Part shown: one piece after another, positions 8,234-16,772 of the stretch | How positions within the stretch are numbered: position 1 is the first letter of the stretch | How the letters are laid out: each line of letters opens with the position of its first letter | Origin: Pseudogracilibacillus sp037071985 | GTDB lineage: Bacteria; Bacillota; Bacilli; Bacillales; Amphibacillaceae | Assembly: GCF_037071985.1 (NCBI RefSeq) | Contig: NZ_JAXHDF010000007.1 | Span: 62,001 to 126,000 of the forward strand | DNA: 64,000 bases | Direction of reading: 5' to 3' | Translations under genes and position numbers: made by a program | The notes under the pieces: model-generated | What the model was told of the DNA's origin: nothing | Database searches by the model: none | The model's input: the letters and a program-made list of their open reading frames with translations, nothing else

Positions 8234-9553
8234 TTATGCATATATTGTTAACAAATATTGATTGATTTTAGCCTTTATTTGTTCTAATTGACCAGAGTGA
8301 TTCTCTATTTCTCCCAAACCCAATGCATGTTCTTCAAGTTGATGAAAATCTGTATTTCCATCAATGATTTTTTTACCAATTCCTTTAGTAAAGCTGTTGT
8401 AACGATTCTCAATAACGGATTCCAGTACGTTATCATCGATTAGCTTTTGTGCTACCTTTAAACCAACTGCATAGCTATCCATTCCTGTGATATGTGCATG
8501 AAATAAATCTTCGGGCTCAAATGAACCACGTCGGACTTTTGCATCGAAGTTTAATCCGCCTCGTCCTAAACCGCCATTTTTAAGAATTTCATACATTGCT
8601 AGTGTTGTAGTATATAAATCAGACGGAAATTCATCGGTATCCCAACCGAGTAATGGATGGCCCTGATTTGCATCAACCGAACCTAACATTCCGTGAATTC
8701 GCGCGTAATGTAATTCGTGTTCAAACGTATGGCCAGCTAAAGTTGCATGGTTTGCTTCAATGTTAAATTTAAAAAAGTCATCAAGCCCATAATGTTGTAA
8801 AAAAGCATAACCACTAGCAACATCAAAATCATATTGATGTGAAGTAGGCTCTTTTGGCTTAGGTTCAATTAAAAATTGTCCTGTAAACCCGATTTCTTTT
8901 GCATAGTCCATAGCCATATGATAAAAACGTGCTAGATTATCGAGCTCAAGTTTCATATCGGTATTAAGAAGTGTCTCATATCCTTCACGTCCACCCCAGA
9001 ATACGTAGTTCTCAGCTCCTAATTCTTTTCCAATTTCTAACCCTTTTTTCACTTTTGCCGCTGCATAGGCAAAGACGTCTGCATTATTTGAAGATCCAGC
9101 GCCATGAACAAAACGTGGATGTGAAAAATTATTAACGGTGTTCCAAAGCAATTTTGTCTTACTATCTTTCATATAGTCTTTTATCATTGCGACAATGACA
9201 TCTAGTTTTTGGTTTGATTCTTTTAATGTGTCTCCCTCTGGAGCGATATCAATGTCATGGAAACAAAAAAAGGGAATTTGCAGCTTTTCAAAAAATTCAA
9301 ATGCCGCTTCAACACGTTTTTTTGCGAGATCTAACCCCGAGTATCTATCCCAAGGTCTGATTGCTGTTCCTACTCCAAATGGATCTTTTAAACTTTCCGT
9401 AAACGTATGCCAGTAAGCTACGCCAAAACGAAGTATTTCTTCCATCGATTTTTCGCCTACTAGTTCTTCAGGATTATAAAATTTAAATGCCAATGGATTA
9501 GTTGAGTTTGGTCCTTCATATTTAATACGATTAATATTATGAAAATATGTCAT
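8234..9553 (-). CDS. xylA: Xylose isomerase
   Basis: Converts D-xylose to D-xylulose; cytoplasmic, tetrameric, needs two divalent metal ions. 439 aa, the length of class II enzymes. The catalytic pair His99 and Asp102 lie in FCFHDIDIAPEG, WGGREGYE at 186-193, metal ligands in IEPKPKEP (229-236, Glu230 and Lys232) and in NIEANHATLAGH (Glu266, His269). Strong ribosome binding site GGAGG before the ATG. The gene follows the xylose transporter genes and precedes xylB. All catalytic residues appear intact. Confidence 0.97.
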   Translation of the reverse strand: MTYFHNINRIKYEGPNSTNPLAFKFYNPEELVGEKSMEEILRFGVAYWHTFTESLKDPFGVGTAIRPWDRYSGLDLAKKRVEAAFEFFEKLQIPFFCFHDIDIAPEGDTLKESNQKLDVIVAMIKDYMKDSKTKLLWNTVNNFSHPRFVHGAGSSNNADVFAYAAAKVKKGLEIGKELGAENYVFWGGREGYETLLNTDMKLELDNLARFYHMAMDYAKEIGFTGQFLIEPKPKEPTSHQYDFDVASGYAFLQHYGLDDFFKFNIEANHATLAGHTFEHELHYARIHGMLGSVDANQGHPLLGWDTDEFPSDLYTTTLAMYEILKNGGLGRGGLNFDAKVRRGSFEPEDLFHAHITGMDSYAVGLKVAQKLIDDNVLESVIENRYNSFTKGIGKKIIDGNTDFHQLEEHALGLGEIENHSGQLEQIKAKINQYLLTIYA

Positions 9554-9574
9554 ATTACTACCTCCATGTTAAAA

Positions 9575-10750
9575 TTATGCTACAGATGTTTTATTCTTAC
9601 TTGCGATATCTATCCAAACTGCAATAATTAAAATCATTCCTTTAACAATGTATTGCCAAAATGTTTGGATATTCATCATACTCATTCCATTATCTATGCT
9701 CACCATTATTAAGGCTCCAATAATTGAACCGACAATATACCCTCTACCACCAGCCAGACTAGTTCCACCAATAACACACGCTGCTATCGCGTCAAGTTCA
9801 TACATATCACCTGCACTTGTCGTTGCTGCATTTAGTCTACTAGTTAAAATCACACCTGCAATTCCAGCCAAGGCACCCATCAAAACAAAAACAGTTAGAG
9901 TATTTCTTTTGATATTAATTCCCGATAGAGCTGCAGCTTCTTTATTCCCTCCAATAGCATAAATACTCCTGCCAAATGCAGTCTTTGAAGATATGAAAAT
10001 AAAAATACCGGCAAGTGTTATGACAATTATTAATGGTAAAGGTAATCCATGATAGCGACTTAGCATATATGTTATGACCACGATGCTTAATGAATATACA
10101 AACAATTTCCCGTAATCTAAAATCGGTGATGAAACATGTAATCCCATTTCTAGCCTTTTATTACGGTTTCTCCAAGTAAAGAAGAACAACAAAACTATTC
10201 CCATAATAACTAACGCATACCCAAGACTATAAGGCAGATAACTGTTGGAAATCATTTTAAAGTTTTTATCCAATGGTGCAATTGTTTGTCCTTTACTAAG
10301 ACCTATTAAAATCCCTCTAAAAATTAACATACCACCAAGAGTTACTATAAAGGCTGGAACAGCTCTGTAAGCAACCCACCATCCTTGAAACAGTCCAAGT
10401 AATGCACCCACACCAATTGCAACTAAAACGACAAGTCCTGTATTCCAATCAAACCAAACGTGTAAGATTGCAGCAATTCCTCCTGTAAGTCCAGCCAAAG
10501 AGCCCACAGACAAATCGATGTGTGCAGCTACTATTACAAAAGTCATACCTATAGCTAATATAGATATAACCGTCATTTGGGTAAACAAGTTGGAAAGGTT
10601 TCGAGAAGATAAAAATTCTCCACCAGTTAATATTGCAAACAATACACCTATCAAAATTAATGCGATGATAAGTGTATAAGATTGAACGTTCATTCTAAAA
10701 CTTAACACTTGTCTTTTTTCTTCTAACTCATCACTTGATTTTCCATTCAT
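9575..10750 (-). CDS. xylH: Xylose ABC transporter permease (CUT2 family)
   Basis: Membrane-spanning subunit of a monosaccharide importer, 391 aa, with about ten hydrophobic segments. Characteristic BPD_transp_2 stretches include IDLSVGSLAGLTGG, PAFIVTLGGMLIFRGI and CVIGGTSLAGGRGY, as in E. coli XylH and RbsC. The start ATG overlaps the stop of xylG in an ATGA arrangement, indicating translational coupling. Xylose specificity is inferred from its place in the operon with xylF, xylA and xylB. Confidence 0.93.
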   Translation of the reverse strand: MNGKSSDELEEKRQVLSFRMNVQSYTLIIALILIGVLFAILTGGEFLSSRNLSNLFTQMTVISILAIGMTFVIVAAHIDLSVGSLAGLTGGIAAILHVWFDWNTGLVVLVAIGVGALLGLFQGWWVAYRAVPAFIVTLGGMLIFRGILIGLSKGQTIAPLDKNFKMISNSYLPYSLGYALVIMGIVLLFFFTWRNRNKRLEMGLHVSSPILDYGKLFVYSLSIVVITYMLSRYHGLPLPLIIVITLAGIFIFISSKTAFGRSIYAIGGNKEAAALSGINIKRNTLTVFVLMGALAGIAGVILTSRLNAATTSAGDMYELDAIAACVIGGTSLAGGRGYIVGSIIGALIMVSIDNGMSMMNIQTFWQYIVKGMILIIAVWIDIASKNKTSVA

Positions 10751-12279
10751 AGGATTTCACTCCTCATCGTTGCAAGTTTCATAATTTCCTCCTGTGTTGC
10801 ATCTGCTCGAGATAACTCACCCGTTACCCTTCCATTCGACATGACAATTACTCGATCAGATATCCCAAGTATTTCTGGCAATTCTGAAGATATAAGAATA
10901 ATTCCAACGCCCTGCTTTGCTAGCTCAATAATTAATTTGTAGATTTCAAATTTTGCACCTACATCAATTCCTCTTGTCGGTTCATCCAAAATTAAAACTT
11001 TCGGATTAGTTAACAACCATTTACTTAAAACTACTTTTTGTTGATTCCCACCACTTAATTGATTAACTAACGCTTCCAAACTATGTGCACGAAGATTCAC
11101 TTTTTTAGCCAATTCTTCCGATCTTTTTAATTCCAAATTTGAATCTAGTAAACGCTGACTTTTTACTTTATCAAGAGAAGCTAGTGTTGTATTTTTAATA
11201 ATATTCATATCTAGTACCAAACCATATCTTTTACGATCTTCGGATACATATGCTAATCCCTGTTTGATAGCATCTCTTGAATTTTTAATATCGACAATTT
11301 TGCCATTTAGGATGATTTCTCCCATTTTTTTACCTGGATATCCACCGAATAAACTAATAAACAACTCCGTTCGTCCAGCACCCATTAGTCCCGAAAATCC
11401 CAGGATTTCTCCTTTTTTTAATGAAAAGGATATATTGCTAACTAATTCTTCTTGTGTCACATAATGATTAAAAGTATAATTTTTCACATTTAATATATCT
11501 TCACCAAGATCACGATTTTCGTAAGGATAAAACTCTGTTAATTCTCTTCCAACCATTTTAGCTACAATTTTTTCTTCAGATAATTCTTCTATTGGATCTG
11601 TACTAATTGTTTGCCCATCTCGTAAAACAGTTACAGTATCAGCAATATGTAGAACCTCATCAAGTTTATGAGAGATATAAATACATGTAACACCTTCTGA
11701 TCTTAACTTTTCTAATATTTCAAATAAAACTTCAGCATCACTTTCAGTTAATGCTGATGTCGGCTCATCAAGTATTAATATTTCAGCATTTTTAGTTAAT
11801 GCCTTAATGATTTCAATTAATTGCTGCTTACCTACCGTCAGTTCACCAAGCTTTATCTGTGGATCAATATCAAGTCCAATTTGATCAAGCCAATTCTGAG
11901 CTTCAGCTAACAGTTGATTTCTATTAATAAACATACTTCTCATTAAGTCACTACTAAGAAATATATTTTCTGCAACACTCATTTCTGGAATCAATGCTAA
12001 TTCTTGGTATATTAAAGCTACTCTCGCTTCTTGGGATTCTTTTATATTATTAAATTGTACTTCTGCACCATTCACAATAATTTTCCCCGTATAAGAACCA
12101 TAAGGATAAACCCCACTTAAAACTTTCATTAGCGTAGACTTCCCAGCACCATTTTCACCACACAAAGCATGAATTTCTCCTTTTTTAACAGAGAAGCTCA
12201 CGCCATCAAGTGCTTTTACACCTGGAAATTCCTTTGTAATATTTAACATCTGTAACGCATAATCACTACTCACACCCAC
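10747..12279 (-). CDS. xylG: Xylose ABC transporter ATP-binding protein (CUT2 family, two nucleotide-binding domains)
   Basis: ATPase subunit of 510 aa built from two tandem ABC domains. The first has Walker A GENGAGKST, a degenerate signature LTVGKQQLIEI and ILILDEPTSAL. The second has a degenerate Walker A (GLMGAGRTEL), signature LSGGNQQKVVLSKW and LILDEPTRGID. This asymmetric pattern is standard for sugar ABC ATPases such as XylG, RbsA and MglA. Start is GTG at 12279 after GGGGGG; a second GTG six bases on is equally possible. It is separated from xylF by about 117 bp holding a hairpin and overlaps xylH by 4 nt. Confidence 0.94.
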   Translation of the reverse strand: MGVSSDYALQMLNITKEFPGVKALDGVSFSVKKGEIHALCGENGAGKSTLMKVLSGVYPYGSYTGKIIVNGAEVQFNNIKESQEARVALIYQELALIPEMSVAENIFLSSDLMRSMFINRNQLLAEAQNWLDQIGLDIDPQIKLGELTVGKQQLIEIIKALTKNAEILILDEPTSALTESDAEVLFEILEKLRSEGVTCIYISHKLDEVLHIADTVTVLRDGQTISTDPIEELSEEKIVAKMVGRELTEFYPYENRDLGEDILNVKNYTFNHYVTQEELVSNISFSLKKGEILGFSGLMGAGRTELFISLFGGYPGKKMGEIILNGKIVDIKNSRDAIKQGLAYVSEDRKRYGLVLDMNIIKNTTLASLDKVKSQRLLDSNLELKRSEELAKKVNLRAHSLEALVNQLSGGNQQKVVLSKWLLTNPKVLILDEPTRGIDVGAKFEIYKLIIELAKQGVGIILISSELPEILGISDRVIVMSNGRVTGELSRADATQEEIMKLATMRSEIL

Positions 12280-12302
12280 CTAACCCCCCTTGAACTTTCT
12301 AA

Positions 12303-12330
12303 CAGGAAAGGAAATAGACTCCCTTTCCTG
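12303..12330 (-). terminator. Intercistronic hairpin after xylF
   Basis: A 9-bp stem CAGGAAAGG / CCTTTCCTG in the 117-bp gap between xylF and xylG. No T run follows, so it is more likely to stop 3' exonucleases and keep xylF mRNA abundant than to end transcription, the arrangement known from other binding-protein operons. Confidence 0.6.
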
Positions 12331-12396
12331 CAATTATTTCTAGCGTTGTTTTAATAGATTTACAACATCTCAGTTCAATAGTAATAAATATAATTC

Positions 12397-13488
12397 TTAA
12401 GGTTTTGATGGTCTCTCATCTTCAGGAATATTTTTATAGACATCATCATATGAATGGAATCCATCTGCAATAATTACATCAAGTAAATTATCTTTATCCA
12501 CACTAATTGGCGTTAGTTTAACAAATGGCACATCCTTTACACCGTTATCAATGGAATCATTAGCCTCCACTGTCTCTCCTTTTCCAAGCTTTACTGCAAT
12601 TTCTGCACTTGTCGTAGCAATTTCCTTAATTGGTTTATAAACTGTCATGGATTGAGTTCCTTCTGCTATACGTTGTACGGCTGCTAGGTCCGCATCTTGT
12701 CCCGATATTAATACTTCCCCTGCTAAGTTTTGTGCTTCGAGTGCCTGGATAGCACCTCCAGCTGTACTGTCATTAGGGGCAACAATAACATCAATATCAT
12801 TGTTTTGTGCTGTTAAGGCGTTTTCAATGATTGATAACGCTTTATCACCACTGTATCCATCAGCCCATTGATCACCAACTACCTCAATATCACCTGCTTC
12901 AATTAATGGTTCTAAAATATTCATCTGCCCTTGGCGGAACATATGAGCTGTATGATCACTAGGCTCTCCTCCTAACAGAAAATATTTCCCTGTTGGAACT
13001 CCATCAACCAGATATTGAGCTTGCATTTCACCAACACCTTCATTGTCAAATGACACATATGCATCAATATCAGCGTTATTTATTAAGCGGTCATGAGCGA
13101 CAACTTTAACATTTTGTTCGTTAGCCTGTTCAACTACAGGTGCCAAGGCATCGGAATTTGCTGCAATAATAACAAGTACATCAATATCCTGCGACAACAT
13201 ATTCTGGATTTGAGATAACTGTTTATCTGCATCTCCATCCGCTGATTGTACAATAACTTCCGCTCCTAATTCCTCAGCTTTCTCAATAAAAATGTCTCTG
13301 TCATGCTGCCAACGTTCTAAAGTTAAATCTACAACTGACAACCCGATTTTAATTTGTTCTTCTCCAGACGCTGTCTCAACAGATTCATCTCCAGCATCTG
13401 AACTAGTTGCATCTTGGCCACAAGCTGCCAAAAAAATCAAAATAAAAACACCTACAATCAACATCAATTTGCCTTTAAATAAACGCAT
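12397..13488 (-). CDS. xylF: Xylose-binding lipoprotein of the CUT2 transporter
   Basis: Extracytoplasmic sugar-binding protein, 363 aa, a periplasmic-binding-protein-like fold of type 1. A lipoprotein signal peptide ends in LAAC, so the mature protein is anchored by a lipid-modified cysteine. After a Ser/Glu-rich linker the domain begins at KIGLSVVDLTLERW, as in XylF; SQDIDVLVIIAANSDAL and later VIVAPNDSTAGGAIQAL are typical of the sugar-binding group. I choose the ATG at 13488 over a TTG one codon earlier because AGGGGG is better spaced. It follows the M24-like gene by about 40 bp and is followed by a hairpin that probably boosts its expression. Confidence 0.93.
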   Translation of the reverse strand: MRLFKGKLMLIVGVFILIFLAACGQDATSSDAGDESVETASGEEQIKIGLSVVDLTLERWQHDRDIFIEKAEELGAEVIVQSADGDADKQLSQIQNMLSQDIDVLVIIAANSDALAPVVEQANEQNVKVVAHDRLINNADIDAYVSFDNEGVGEMQAQYLVDGVPTGKYFLLGGEPSDHTAHMFRQGQMNILEPLIEAGDIEVVGDQWADGYSGDKALSIIENALTAQNNDIDVIVAPNDSTAGGAIQALEAQNLAGEVLISGQDADLAAVQRIAEGTQSMTVYKPIKEIATTSAEIAVKLGKGETVEANDSIDNGVKDVPFVKLTPISVDKDNLLDVIIADGFHSYDDVYKNIPEDERPSKP

Positions 13489-13529
13489 CAACTTTTCCCC
13501 CTAACTTTTTTTGTTTGTTATTATTTCAT

Positions 13530-14885
13530 TCACTTGACCGTCAAAGCATGATCAGGTGAAAGGAATAATGGAGCATAGTAACCTGGAGTTGCAGAAAATG
13601 GCAAGATATCATCACTTAATTTTATGCCAATTTCATCTCTCATAAATTTTTGGCGCGCTTCTATTCGCTTCCATGCTTCAGGGTATAGTGCAGCAAATTC
13701 GTCTCTCAATTGTTCATTTGCTATAAAAACGGTATCTTCACAATTTAACACAATACCATCTGGCATTGGTTCCGGAATAATATCACACTGAACAGCCATT
13801 CCAGAAACAATTTTTTCATCAGAGTCCGGTTTAAAAGATGTATGCAACCATTCATCCACGCTTGTAAGATGTCCTGGATTTAATGCTGGACGTAACCCTC
13901 CAACTTCCATTACCTCACAAATGTGATTGTAGACTTCCCCTCCAGCTACTCCTGTTGAAACAGATTCATACCACGCAACAATTCCGCGATAATATGGTTT
14001 TGCCCATTTATCTAAGAATTCTTTGTTTTCCTTGGCAACCAACCCGCCGCGTGCACTTAGTCCACCTCGATATCCAAGAGCCGTAAAGAGTCCATCTCCC
14101 TCTTCTATAATTTTAGAACTTGGACTCCTAAGCCCGACTATCTGTTCTTTACCAGTAGCATACATAACATAAGTAGTTAACGGCTCACCAGCATATTTCA
14201 TAGCCGAAACTGCGTCTAATTCAGTTAATCCCGACTTTGTTGAATTTACAATCCTCAAAAGTGCGGCAGAAGCTCGAGTTGCTGCCCACTCATATACAGC
14301 AATTTGCTCTATTTCATTGTGAACTCTAAGCCCTTTAGTTGGATGCATTAACAGTGAAGAAATATCTATAACGCCATCTTTTTCACCAATAATTGCTCTG
14401 AAACAGTCTAAGATAAAACCCGGTACAAAAACACCTTGAAAATCTTCCTCTTCAGATTGCTCTAGATATTTCCACCCGCATATCCCTACCTGATCCCCTG
14501 TTGATATTCCGATTTCTTTTAATACCTCACCTAAACGTGGTGATTTACTCCTATCTTGTCCCATTAAACTAAAAGATTGACACAAGATAATTTCCACTTC
14601 TGGCTTTACTACAGCTTTATACATTAAGCCTTCATTACCAACAATTAAATACTTCTTTTGATTTGGGCCTAGTACAAGTAATGCTTCCTCAAATCTCGGA
14701 TCAAATTCCGTTAAATAATGTAAATTAGCAAAATGCTCACGGTCGCCATAGATTGCTAACCATTTACAATTAGCATTTTCATATAGTTTTGTACATCTCT
14801 CTTCATAAACTTTTCTCGGAATCTTAGGCATTTCTTTCGGAATGCCAAAATCGGGAAGATGCAATTGTCTCCATTCCAGCTTCAT
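13530..14885 (-). CDS. M24 (creatinase/aminopeptidase P-fold) family protein, first gene of the xyl operon
   Basis: 451 aa with an N-terminal creatinase-like domain (about 1-190) and a C-terminal pita-bread domain (about 195-430). Typical M24 peptidases bind two metals through Asp, Asp, His, Glu, Glu. Here the segment that should carry the two aspartates reads GDGLFTALGYRGGLSARGG (263-281), with Thr/Ala and Ala/Arg in their place. The His (NPGH, His339) and the last Glu (NCEDTV, Glu383) are kept, and the first Glu position holds QCDIIPEP. It may therefore be metal-independent like creatinase, or a non-peptidase. It heads the xylose transport operon, 38 bp before xylF. A close paralogue is at 26007-27362. 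The true substrate is unknown; Xaa-Pro peptidase would be an unsafe label. Confidence 0.85.
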   Translation of the reverse strand: MKLEWRQLHLPDFGIPKEMPKIPRKVYEERCTKLYENANCKWLAIYGDREHFANLHYLTEFDPRFEEALLVLGPNQKKYLIVGNEGLMYKAVVKPEVEIILCQSFSLMGQDRSKSPRLGEVLKEIGISTGDQVGICGWKYLEQSEEEDFQGVFVPGFILDCFRAIIGEKDGVIDISSLLMHPTKGLRVHNEIEQIAVYEWAATRASAALLRIVNSTKSGLTELDAVSAMKYAGEPLTTYVMYATGKEQIVGLRSPSSKIIEEGDGLFTALGYRGGLSARGGLVAKENKEFLDKWAKPYYRGIVAWYESVSTGVAGGEVYNHICEVMEVGGLRPALNPGHLTSVDEWLHTSFKPDSDEKIVSGMAVQCDIIPEPMPDGIVLNCEDTVFIANEQLRDEFAALYPEAWKRIEARQKFMRDEIGIKLSDDILPFSATPGYYAPLFLSPDHALTVK

Positions 14886-14947
14886 AATAATCTGTCTCCT
14901 CCTAATATTTTTAATAGAGTTTATCTATCTAGTTATCTGTATTGAGC

Positions 14948-14956
14948 ACCTCCTTA
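14948..14956 (-). promoter_or_regulatory. Shine-Dalgarno-like element in the xyl leader, not followed by a gene
   Basis: TAAGGAGGT on the minus strand lies about 90 nt after the predicted transcript start and 63 nt before the M24-like start codon, which has its own GGAGGAG site. No start codon follows at a usable distance. Similar elements occur in four other leaders of the window. It resembles the mRNA-stabilising STAB-SD described for the cry3A leader; function here is inferred. Confidence 0.5.
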
Positions 14957-15035
14957 GAAAAATAAGAGTATTTTTTTCACCCTTTAATCTGTTTATTTCG
15001 AATACTTTTAGTAATATGATTTATTCGTTAATTAA

Positions 15036-15049
15036 CGTATGCGCTTACA
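15036..15049. promoter_or_regulatory. cre-like site (CcpA) at the xyl operon promoter
   Basis: CGTATGCGCTTACA matches the consensus TGWAANCGNTNWCA at 12 of 14 positions. It overlaps the last base of the -10 box and the predicted transcript start, a place where CcpA blocks initiation in the presence of glucose. Confidence 0.6.
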
Positions 15050-15093
15050 TTGTATCAATTGAATCTTAGTTTGTCCAATAAATATACAAAGTT
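15049..15093 (-). promoter_or_regulatory. xyl operon promoter with candidate XylR operator
   Basis: Minus-strand -35 TTGGAC (15073-15078) and -10 TACAAT (15049-15054) are 18 bp apart. The -35 region lies inside an imperfect inverted repeat CTTTGT-N15-ACTAAG, a likely XylR operator because xylR is divergent and adjacent. A nearly identical promoter with the arm sequences swapped lies before the second sugar-binding-protein gene (25673-25717). The 14886-15252 intergenic region otherwise holds the leader and the upstream region of xylR. Confidence 0.6.
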
Positions 15094-15214
15094 TTTTAAA
15101 CAACATATTTACCTCTAATAATAATTATAGATTAAAATATGTATTTATTTAAGAGAATATGATAAAGTTTATTATAAACTGTTAGGGATTAGGACATTCA
15201 TTAATATATCATTT

Positions 15215-15227
15215 AAACAAAGTTTTT
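15215..15227. promoter_or_regulatory. Possible XylR half-site in front of xylR
   Basis: AAACAAAGTTTTT lies 26 bp upstream of the xylR start codon. The same 13 bases recur at 25816-25828 in the upstream region of the second pentose transporter, and ACAAAGTTTTTT recurs inside the xyl operator. The ACAAAGT core resembles Bacillus xyl operators. Autoregulation is inferred. Confidence 0.35.
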
Positions 15228-15252
15228 GAATAATGTATGAAAGGAAAAAAAT

Positions 15253-16440
15253 ATGACTACTAAAAGTAAAACATGGAACCAGCATATTGTTAAAAGAGAA
15301 AATAAGAATTTAGTGTTAAATACGATTAAAAATAAAGCACCCATATCAAGAGCAGATATAGCTGAATTAACTGGACTGAACAAAGGGACAGTATCTTCTA
15401 TGGTTGCAGAACTATTAGAAGATAAATTGATATTTGAATCCGGGCCAGGAGAATCAAGCGGTGGGCGCAGGCCAGTAATGTTACTATTTAACACCAAAGC
15501 CGGTTACGCTATTGGAGTCGATCTGGGGGTAAATTATCTTTTATGTGCTTTAACCGACCTAGATGGCAATATTGTCCAAGAAAAATCTGTTAATATATAT
15601 GGGCTAGATTTTCAAAAAACAAAAGAGAAACTGTTTTCATTAATAGAATCATTAATATCTTCCACGCCTTCTAGCGCTTATGGAATAATTGGAATCGGTA
15701 TTGGCGTTCCAGGTATAGTAAATAATCGGGAAATGCTATTATTAGCTCCTAACTTGAACTGGAGAAACATTGATTTAAAAGAGATCATAGAAAATAAGTT
15801 TTCTATACCGGTAATTGTTGAGAACGAAGCGAACGCAGGGGCTTATGGGGAAAAAAAATTTGGCGCTGGTAAGGAAATGGATCATATCATATATGTTAGT
15901 GTTGGTGTTGGAATTGGAGTTGGACTTATTCTTAATGGAGAATTATTCGGAGGCCACAATGGATTTTCGGGAGAGTTAGGACATATGACGATCGACGTTA
16001 ATGGAGAAATATGCAGATGTGGTAATATTGGATGTTGGGAATTATATGCTTCGGAACATACACTTCTAAGAAATGCACAGCAATTTGGAATTGAACTTCC
16101 AAATAATGAAGAATTAACTATTGAAAGTTTAGTGGCGCTTGCAGAAAAAGACAACATTCAAGCAATAAATTTATTCAAACAAATTGGTAAATATTTAGGT
16201 GTTGGGATTAATAATATAATCAATATTTTTAACCCACAGCAGGTAATAATAGGTAACAGGATTGTTCATGCAAAAAAATGGATATCCGAGACGCTGAATG
16301 ATCAGCTAGCTAATGAAACAATTAATTTCCAGCAGCAAGATTTAAAAATTGACTTTGCAAAGTTAGATAAATATTCTTCGGTGTTGGGAATGGCTGCCAA
16401 TGCAATTGAAAGTTTCTTAGAACACGAAATGAAGGAATAA
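15253..16440 (+). CDS. xylR: ROK-family xylose repressor
   Basis: DNA-binding repressor of xylose genes, 395 aa. An N-terminal winged helix (about 15-75, with ISRADIAELTGLNKGTVSSM) is followed by a ROK domain beginning GYAIGVDLGVNYL. The ROK landmarks VENEANAGAYGE and the zinc-binding CRCGNIGCWE are present. In XylR the kinase function is lost and xylose acts as inducer. The Glu in VENEAN replaces the catalytic Asp of true ROK kinases, consistent with a regulator. GAAAGGA precedes the ATG. It is divergent from the xyl operon, sharing the 15.0-15.2 kb control region, and converges on araR. Confidence 0.93.
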   Translation: MTTKSKTWNQHIVKRENKNLVLNTIKNKAPISRADIAELTGLNKGTVSSMVAELLEDKLIFESGPGESSGGRRPVMLLFNTKAGYAIGVDLGVNYLLCALTDLDGNIVQEKSVNIYGLDFQKTKEKLFSLIESLISSTPSSAYGIIGIGIGVPGIVNNREMLLLAPNLNWRNIDLKEIIENKFSIPVIVENEANAGAYGEKKFGAGKEMDHIIYVSVGVGIGVGLILNGELFGGHNGFSGELGHMTIDVNGEICRCGNIGCWELYASEHTLLRNAQQFGIELPNNEELTIESLVALAEKDNIQAINLFKQIGKYLGVGINNIINIFNPQQVIIGNRIVHAKKWISETLNDQLANETINFQQQDLKIDFAKLDKYSSVLGMAANAIESFLEHEMKE

Positions 16441-16476
16441 TATATACTTTAATATTTAGAACTATAACTAAAGTTT

Positions 16477-16532
16477 AATTCCATTCATTCTTTTATAAAA
16501 ATCCTTTTACGGTATAAAAAATGAATGGAATT
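16477..16532 (+). terminator. Hairpin downstream of xylR
   Basis: A 13-bp perfect stem AATTCCATTCATT / AATGAATGGAATT with a 30-nt AT-rich loop begins 37 bp after the xylR stop. No T run follows, so termination is plausible but not certain. The rest of the gap to 16772 shows no gene that I can support, only one 50-codon open frame without a ribosome binding site. Confidence 0.5.
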
Positions 16533-16772
16533 AGCTGGTGCCAATTAATTTCAAATTCTAATTCTTATTATTTATTCACCTAGAGTTTAGATGAAACTAC
16601 TTGCATCAAGAGCACATCATCTTTGGTTAGGAACATTACCCCAAAGGGTACTTAACAGAATCAATAATTTTAAGAAGTGCGTATCTTCCAACAAGAAAAC
16701 TTTGGAGCAGATACTCTGTAACAACATTAAAGTTTTTGAAAAATAGTTTCGCCCCAAAACACCTTTGGCCTT

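Noticed and set aside
13530..14885. Annotation as Xaa-Pro aminopeptidase
   Set aside because: The fold fits but the two metal-binding Asp residues are missing, so naming a peptidase would be unsafe.
16590..16742. 50-codon open frame between xylR and araR
   Set aside because: No ribosome binding site and no recognisable sequence; it lies between convergent genes and is probably chance.
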